A stretch of DNA of 9,313 bases from an uncultured Clostridia bacterium. Its GTDB lineage: Bacteria; Bacillota; Clostridia; TANB77; CAG-508. A program made the translations under genes and the position numbers. Positions 6,572 through 9,313 of this stretch are shown here, one piece after another; position 1 is the first letter of the stretch, and every line of letters starts with the position of its first letter. The stretch covers positions 1 to 9,313 of the forward strand of contig CATLGL010000061.1 in the NCBI GenBank assembly GCA_949935895.1, read 5' to 3'. The notes beneath the pieces are model-generated. The model was not told the DNA's origin. It saw only the letters and a program-made list of their open reading frames with translations, and searched no databases.

Positions 6572-7823
6572 ATGATACAAAAACCAAAAGGTACAAAAGA
6601 TATTTTGCCAAGTGAGGCTTATAAATGGCAATATGTTGAAAAAAAAGCGAAACAAATATTAGAAAATTATGGTTTTAAAGAAATTCGAGTACCAGTATTT
6701 GAACAAACAGAACTATTTGAACGAGGAGTAGGAGATACAACAGATGTTGTTCAAAAAGAGATGTATACTTTTTTAGATAAAGGGGAAAGAAGTATTACTT
6801 TAAGACCAGAGGGAACCGCTGGTGTAGTTCGTGCTTACATTGAAAATGGTATGGCATCATTGCCATCACCTAACAAAATGTGGTATATGATGCCAATGTA
6901 CCGCTACGAAAATGTTCAAAAAGGAAGATATAGAGAATTTAGACAAATTGGTGCAGAGATAATAGGAAGTGCTTCCTATCAGGCAGATGTAGAATTAATT
7001 ACTATGGCAGATCAAATGATTAAGCAATTTAATATACCAGATGTTACACTAAACTTAAACAGTATTGGTTGTCCTACTTGTAGAAAAAAGTATCAAGAAG
7101 CTTTAAGAGCATTTATAGGAAGTAATTTAGAAAAGTATTGTGATACCTGTAAAACTAGATTTGAAAAAAATCCAATGCGAATATTAGATTGCAAAGAAAC
7201 AAAATGTAAACAATTAAACCAAGGTGCACCTATTATTTTAGATTATTTATGTGAAGAATGTGCTACTCATTTTGAAAAAGTAAAAGAAGCATTAAGAAAA
7301 TTAGATATCTCCTATACAATTGATTCTAGTATTGTAAGAGGACTAGATTATTATACCAAAACAGTATTTGAATTTGTGTCTGAAGTGGAGGGATATACTG
7401 TTCTTGCAGGGCGGAAGATACGATGGATTAGTAGAAGAACTAGGAGGACAAAAAGTAGAAGCAATTGGTTTTGCAATGGGAGAAGATAGATTAATTGATA
7501 TATTTGAAAAATATGTTAATCAAGAAGAAGTAAAGATAAACACACCAGATTTGTATATAGCATATATAGGAGAAGCGTGTGAGAAAACAGCATTAAATTT
7601 AGCTTTACAATTGCGAAAAAATGGGAAATACATAGAAACAGATATATGTAAAAGAAGTATGAAGGCAAGTTTAAAATATGCTGATAAAATGAACTGTAAG
7701 TATGTAATGGTAATTGGAGAAGAAGAACTAAAAGAAAATAAAGTAAGCATAAAACATATGATGACAGGAGAACAAGAAATGGTAAATTTAACAGTAGAAT
7801 CGATTATAGAAAAGTTAAAATAA
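6572..7823 (+). CDS. hisS: Histidyl-tRNA synthetase, read through one in-frame CGG +1 shift
   Basis: Class II synthetase that charges tRNA-His with histidine. The ATG at 6572 follows AAAGGAG (6557-6563); an in-frame GTG at 6545 precedes that site and is unlikely. Skipping the C of CGG at 7412 gives 416 residues, a normal length. N-terminus MIQKPKGTKDILP is typical; motif 2 is R111YENVQKGRYREFRQ; the histidine-binding RGLDYYT is at 256-262; GGRYDGLVEELGG begins at 280-281, with recoded Gly281, followed by IGFAMGEDRL (motif 3); the C-terminal anticodon-binding domain covers roughly 325-416. Arg111 of motif 2 is CGC and Arg51 is CGA, showing normal arginine use of those codons. No clear terminator follows. 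aspS and hemZ, frequent neighbours in Clostridia, are absent here. Confidence 0.95.
7412..7415 (+). other. CGG +1 recoding site 8 (hisS, Gly281, CGGA)
   Basis: GCA GGG CGG AAG in the incoming frame ends at 7489 with an unrelated basic tail. Skipping the C gives GCA GGG GGA AGA TAC GAT, that is AGGRYDG, a near-invariant HisRS motif; again glycine is fixed by conservation. Confidence 0.95.
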
Positions 7824-7918
7824 GAAAATATAATAGTATGTTTTGTTTATTAAGTAAAATTATATAGGAGAAACAATTGCATGTATAAAATATACTTAAA
7901 TAAATAGTTTTATTCACA

Positions 7919-7955
7919 TTCACCTCTACTTATTCATAAAATAAGTAGAGGTGAA
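7919..7955 (+). promoter_or_regulatory. RBS-sequestering hairpin in the leader of the M15/PG-binding gene
   Basis: A perfect 16-base inverted repeat (7919-7934 with 7940-7955) around the five-base loop CATAA. The right arm contains GAGGTGA (7948-7954), the ribosome binding site seven bases before the ATG at 7962, so the stem would block translation when formed. There is no T-run on either side, so it is not a terminator. The 138-base gap also has a short palindrome, GTATAAAATATAC (7882-7894). No convincing vegetative promoter was found in the gap. Confidence 0.75.
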
Positions 7956-7961
7956 TAAAGC

Positions 7962-8642
7962 ATGGCAAAAATTATTGTATATAATAACGATACTGACAGA
8001 ATGGAAATATATTACCGAGATTTATCAGAAAGTATGCCATATAATACAGGACGAACTCTTACTGTAAGAGAATTTAGAGGAGCTAGTAGAAGTAATACCT
8101 TATGGACTACAAAACGAACCATGACCTCATGGAATTCACAACGAAGACTATATGGTGCACCAATTCCAGTAGGATATGCTTTTAGAAGACCATGGGAAGG
8201 AGGGCATGCTGGGCAATCACAACATTATGCAGGTACTGCTTTTGATGTAGGTCAATTATGGACAAATGCTCAACGTGCTAATTTGCGAAATAGTGCTAAA
8301 AATTCTGGATTATGGAGTTATATAGAGCCAGTTAGTATTTCTCCTACGTGGGTTCATTTTGATAGAAGACAAAGCCCACCAGCTTGCACAAGTGGAGGAT
8401 ATCCTTTAATAAAAAGAGGAAGTTTAAGTGTTTATGTGCTTATTGCACAAGATGATTTAAATACACTAGGTTATGTAACAGGAGGATTAGATGGGATATT
8501 TGGGAATAATACCTATCAAGCAGTTAGAAGATACCAAGCAAGTAGAGGCTTAGCAGTTGATGGAATAATAGGATGTAATACATGGCGTTCATTACAAGAA
8601 AATGTAGTAGGAACAGGAAGAACAGCTACTACTTTAGATTAA
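7962..8642 (+). CDS. M15-type peptidase domain plus peptidoglycan-binding domain protein
   Basis: A 226-residue protein likely to act on or bind cell-wall peptidoglycan. Residues ~75-135 carry SQH88YAGTAFD95V and TWVH132FD, matching the zinc-ligand pattern of M15 D-Ala-D-Ala carboxypeptidases (SxHxxGxAxD...H). Residues ~149-211 form a PG_binding_1 domain (LIKRG...VYVLQ-like helix, GGLDGIFGNNT, YQASRGLAVDGIIGCNTW). There is no signal peptide or membrane helix: MAKIIVYNNDTDRM is polar. It could act in the mother cell or on spore cortex, be exported another way, or come from a phage lysis-like source; I cannot decide. Ribosome binding site GAGGTGA lies inside a hairpin. It converges with the downstream regulator gene. 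No in-frame CGG despite about 23 glycines. Confidence 0.85.
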   Translation: MAKIIVYNNDTDRMEIYYRDLSESMPYNTGRTLTVREFRGASRSNTLWTTKRTMTSWNSQRRLYGAPIPVGYAFRRPWEGGHAGQSQHYAGTAFDVGQLWTNAQRANLRNSAKNSGLWSYIEPVSISPTWVHFDRRQSPPACTSGGYPLIKRGSLSVYVLIAQDDLNTLGYVTGGLDGIFGNNTYQAVRRYQASRGLAVDGIIGCNTWRSLQENVVGTGRTATTLD

Positions 8643-8647
8643 AATAA

Positions 8648-8688
8648 AAATAAAGTGATAATCAAATTTGACATCACTTTATTTTTTT
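8648..8688. terminator. Bidirectional terminator between convergent genes
   Basis: Arms AAATAAAGTGAT (8648-8659) and ATCACTTTATTT (8673-8684) pair perfectly over 12 bases; the loop holds a further self-complementary TCAAATTTGA (8662-8671). T-runs follow on both strands (to 8688 on plus, and the A-rich 8641-8650 read on minus). The minus-strand gene's stop codon (8681-8679) lies inside the right arm. Confidence 0.85.
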
Positions 8689-9017
8689 GTAATATTCATA
8701 TATTGAATTAAAGCTAGTATTACTTCTTGATCACGTCTGTCTAGTTCATAATAACCTATTAAATCAGGGTCAATCTTAAATTCATCTTTTAAATCTAAAT
8801 ATTCTTGCAATATATAAGTTGGAGTAATATGATAGATATTACATAATTTTACTAATGTATCAATACTTCCCTTTGTTTTATTACGTTCAATATCAGAAAC
8901 ATATCGAGAAGCAAGGTCTAACATTTCAGCAACATCTTCTTGTGTATAACCAAGGGATTTTCTTGTTTTCTTCAAAAGCTCACCAATTTTAATATTTACT
9001 TTTTTTTCTGTTTTCAT
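8679..9017 (-). CDS. XRE-family helix-turn-helix transcriptional regulator
   Basis: A 112-residue DNA-binding protein. The ATG at 9017-9015 is chosen because AAAGGTGG (9034-9027 on this strand) lies nine bases upstream; an in-frame TTG at 9026 touches that site. Residues 12-70 form a lambda-repressor-like HTH: GELLKKTRKSLGYTQEDVAEM, then SRYVSDIERNKTKGS as the recognition region, then LVKLCNIYHITPTYIL. The C-terminal part (DLIGYYELDRRDQEVILALIQYM) is a short helix typical of small single-domain XRE regulators of Firmicutes. Target unknown; it could act on its own promoter or the neighbouring M15 gene. No CGG codon. Confidence 0.88.
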   Translation of the reverse strand: MKTEKKVNIKIGELLKKTRKSLGYTQEDVAEMLDLASRYVSDIERNKTKGSIDTLVKLCNIYHITPTYILQEYLDLKDEFKIDPDLIGYYELDRRDQEVILALIQYMNITKK

Positions 9018-9034
9018 AATTAACAACCACCTTT

Positions 9035-9313
9035 ATAATAAAATAACAAAAGTATATTTAGAAATGAATGAGGAGATTTAATAGTTATTGTGGATTTTAC
9101 ATGGAGTTTCATGCATTCGAAAATAAGCTCAAATACTTGGGATTACCAGATATTACCTTTAGCGTAATATGAATTCTTGCGGTTATTCAACGATTTAATC
9201 TAATGAAGTATATCCAGTTAGTTAAAAATAAATACATATAAAATGGAAGTTATTGTATATGAAAAATAATAAAAGATTTTTAGTAATAACAATAAAAAAG
9301 ATAAAGTTATAAA
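9035..9313. other. AT-rich region without a supported gene
   Basis: About 280 bases upstream of the XRE gene. I see only a 23-codon ORF (9101-9172) without a ribosome binding site, stop-rich frames on both strands and no tRNA-like, CRISPR or clear terminator structure. It probably holds the regulator's promoter, which I cannot place. One CGG (9180-9182) lies outside any gene. Confidence 0.6.

Noticed and set aside
2380..7415. Eight frameshifts as random sequencing or assembly errors
   Set aside because: All eight are the same change (extra C), in the same codon phase, always before an in-phase GGN, and only one (site 5) is next to a homopolymer. Out-of-phase CGG is unaffected. A final exclusion still needs raw reads.
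2380..7415. P-site +1 slippage like prfB
   Set aside because: The codons before CGG differ at most sites and most cannot re-pair one base downstream (ACA to CAC, TAT to ATC); no Shine-Dalgarno-like stimulator recurs upstream.
2380..7415. Group of small introns, inteins or RNA-level C deletion
   Set aside because: Only one base is extra, so splicing is excluded. mRNA editing by C removal cannot be excluded from DNA but would need phase recognition, which editing does not normally have.
1975..7823. Operon of four decaying pseudogenes
   Set aside because: No other disabling change is visible: motifs, catalytic residues, ribosome binding sites and spacing are intact, and rel and hisS are normally indispensable or strongly conserved.
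9101..9172. 23-codon ORF beginning MEFHAFENKLKYLG
   Set aside because: No ribosome binding site at a suitable distance, no recognised similarity, length expected by chance.
1..9313. tRNA genes, CRISPR arrays or insertion-sequence ends
   Set aside because: No T-loop GTTCGANTC with matching acceptor arms, no spaced direct repeats and no transposase or terminal inverted repeat was seen; in particular no tRNA that could explain CGG decoding lies in this window.

Overview
The window is AT-rich DNA from a Gram-positive, Clostridia-like bacterium. The evidence is strong AGGAGG-type ribosome binding sites, TAA-rich stops, an operon core (recJ, bifunctional relA/rel, glyoxalase II-like hydrolase, hisS) typical of Clostridia, and an M15/peptidoglycan-binding protein of a type seen in spore-forming Clostridia. 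I cannot name the species from this sequence.

Layout. Positions 2-1090 hold the 3' two thirds of a Zn/Cd/Pb-type P1B ATPase. A degraded RhuM-family fragment (1139-1314), a small zinc-ribbon-like protein (1345-1704) and a 40-residue membrane stub (1705-1827) follow, closed by a GAAA-loop terminator. The operon recJ - rel - MBL hydrolase - hisS fills 1975-7823 with gaps of 15-23 bases. A hairpin that hides a ribosome binding site precedes an M15-peptidase/peptidoglycan-binding gene (7962-8642). That gene converges on an XRE-type regulator (9017-8679, minus strand) across a shared bidirectional terminator. The last ~280 bases hold no gene I can support.

The exceptional feature is a decoding anomaly. 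All four operon genes are interrupted by frameshifts, eight in total. Every one lies exactly at an in-frame CGG codon, and every one is repaired by skipping the C and reading the next three bases (GGA, GGT or GGG) as glycine. Every in-frame CGG I can find in a recognised gene is such a site (8 of 8); none is read as arginine, although CGA, CGT, CGC, AGA and AGG are all used for arginine. CGG triplets in the other two phases occur seven times within genes and cause no shift. With the rule 'CGGN = one Gly', the genes give full-length proteins of 562 (RecJ), 732 (Rel), 215 (MBL) and 416 (HisRS) residues with all family motifs intact, including RecJ GRMG, the MBL PGHG loop and HisRS GGRYDG. This looks like a systematic +1 frameshift or quadruplet decoding rule at CGG, not gene decay or random sequencing error. 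The closest parallel I know is mitochondrial: +1 shifts at AGG and CCC codons in Perkinsus cox1.

How the genes relate: the operon joins DNA repair (RecJ), (p)ppGpp control (Rel), a small-molecule hydrolase and histidyl-tRNA charging. All four depend on the CGG rule, whereas the flanking accessory-type genes contain no in-frame CGG.
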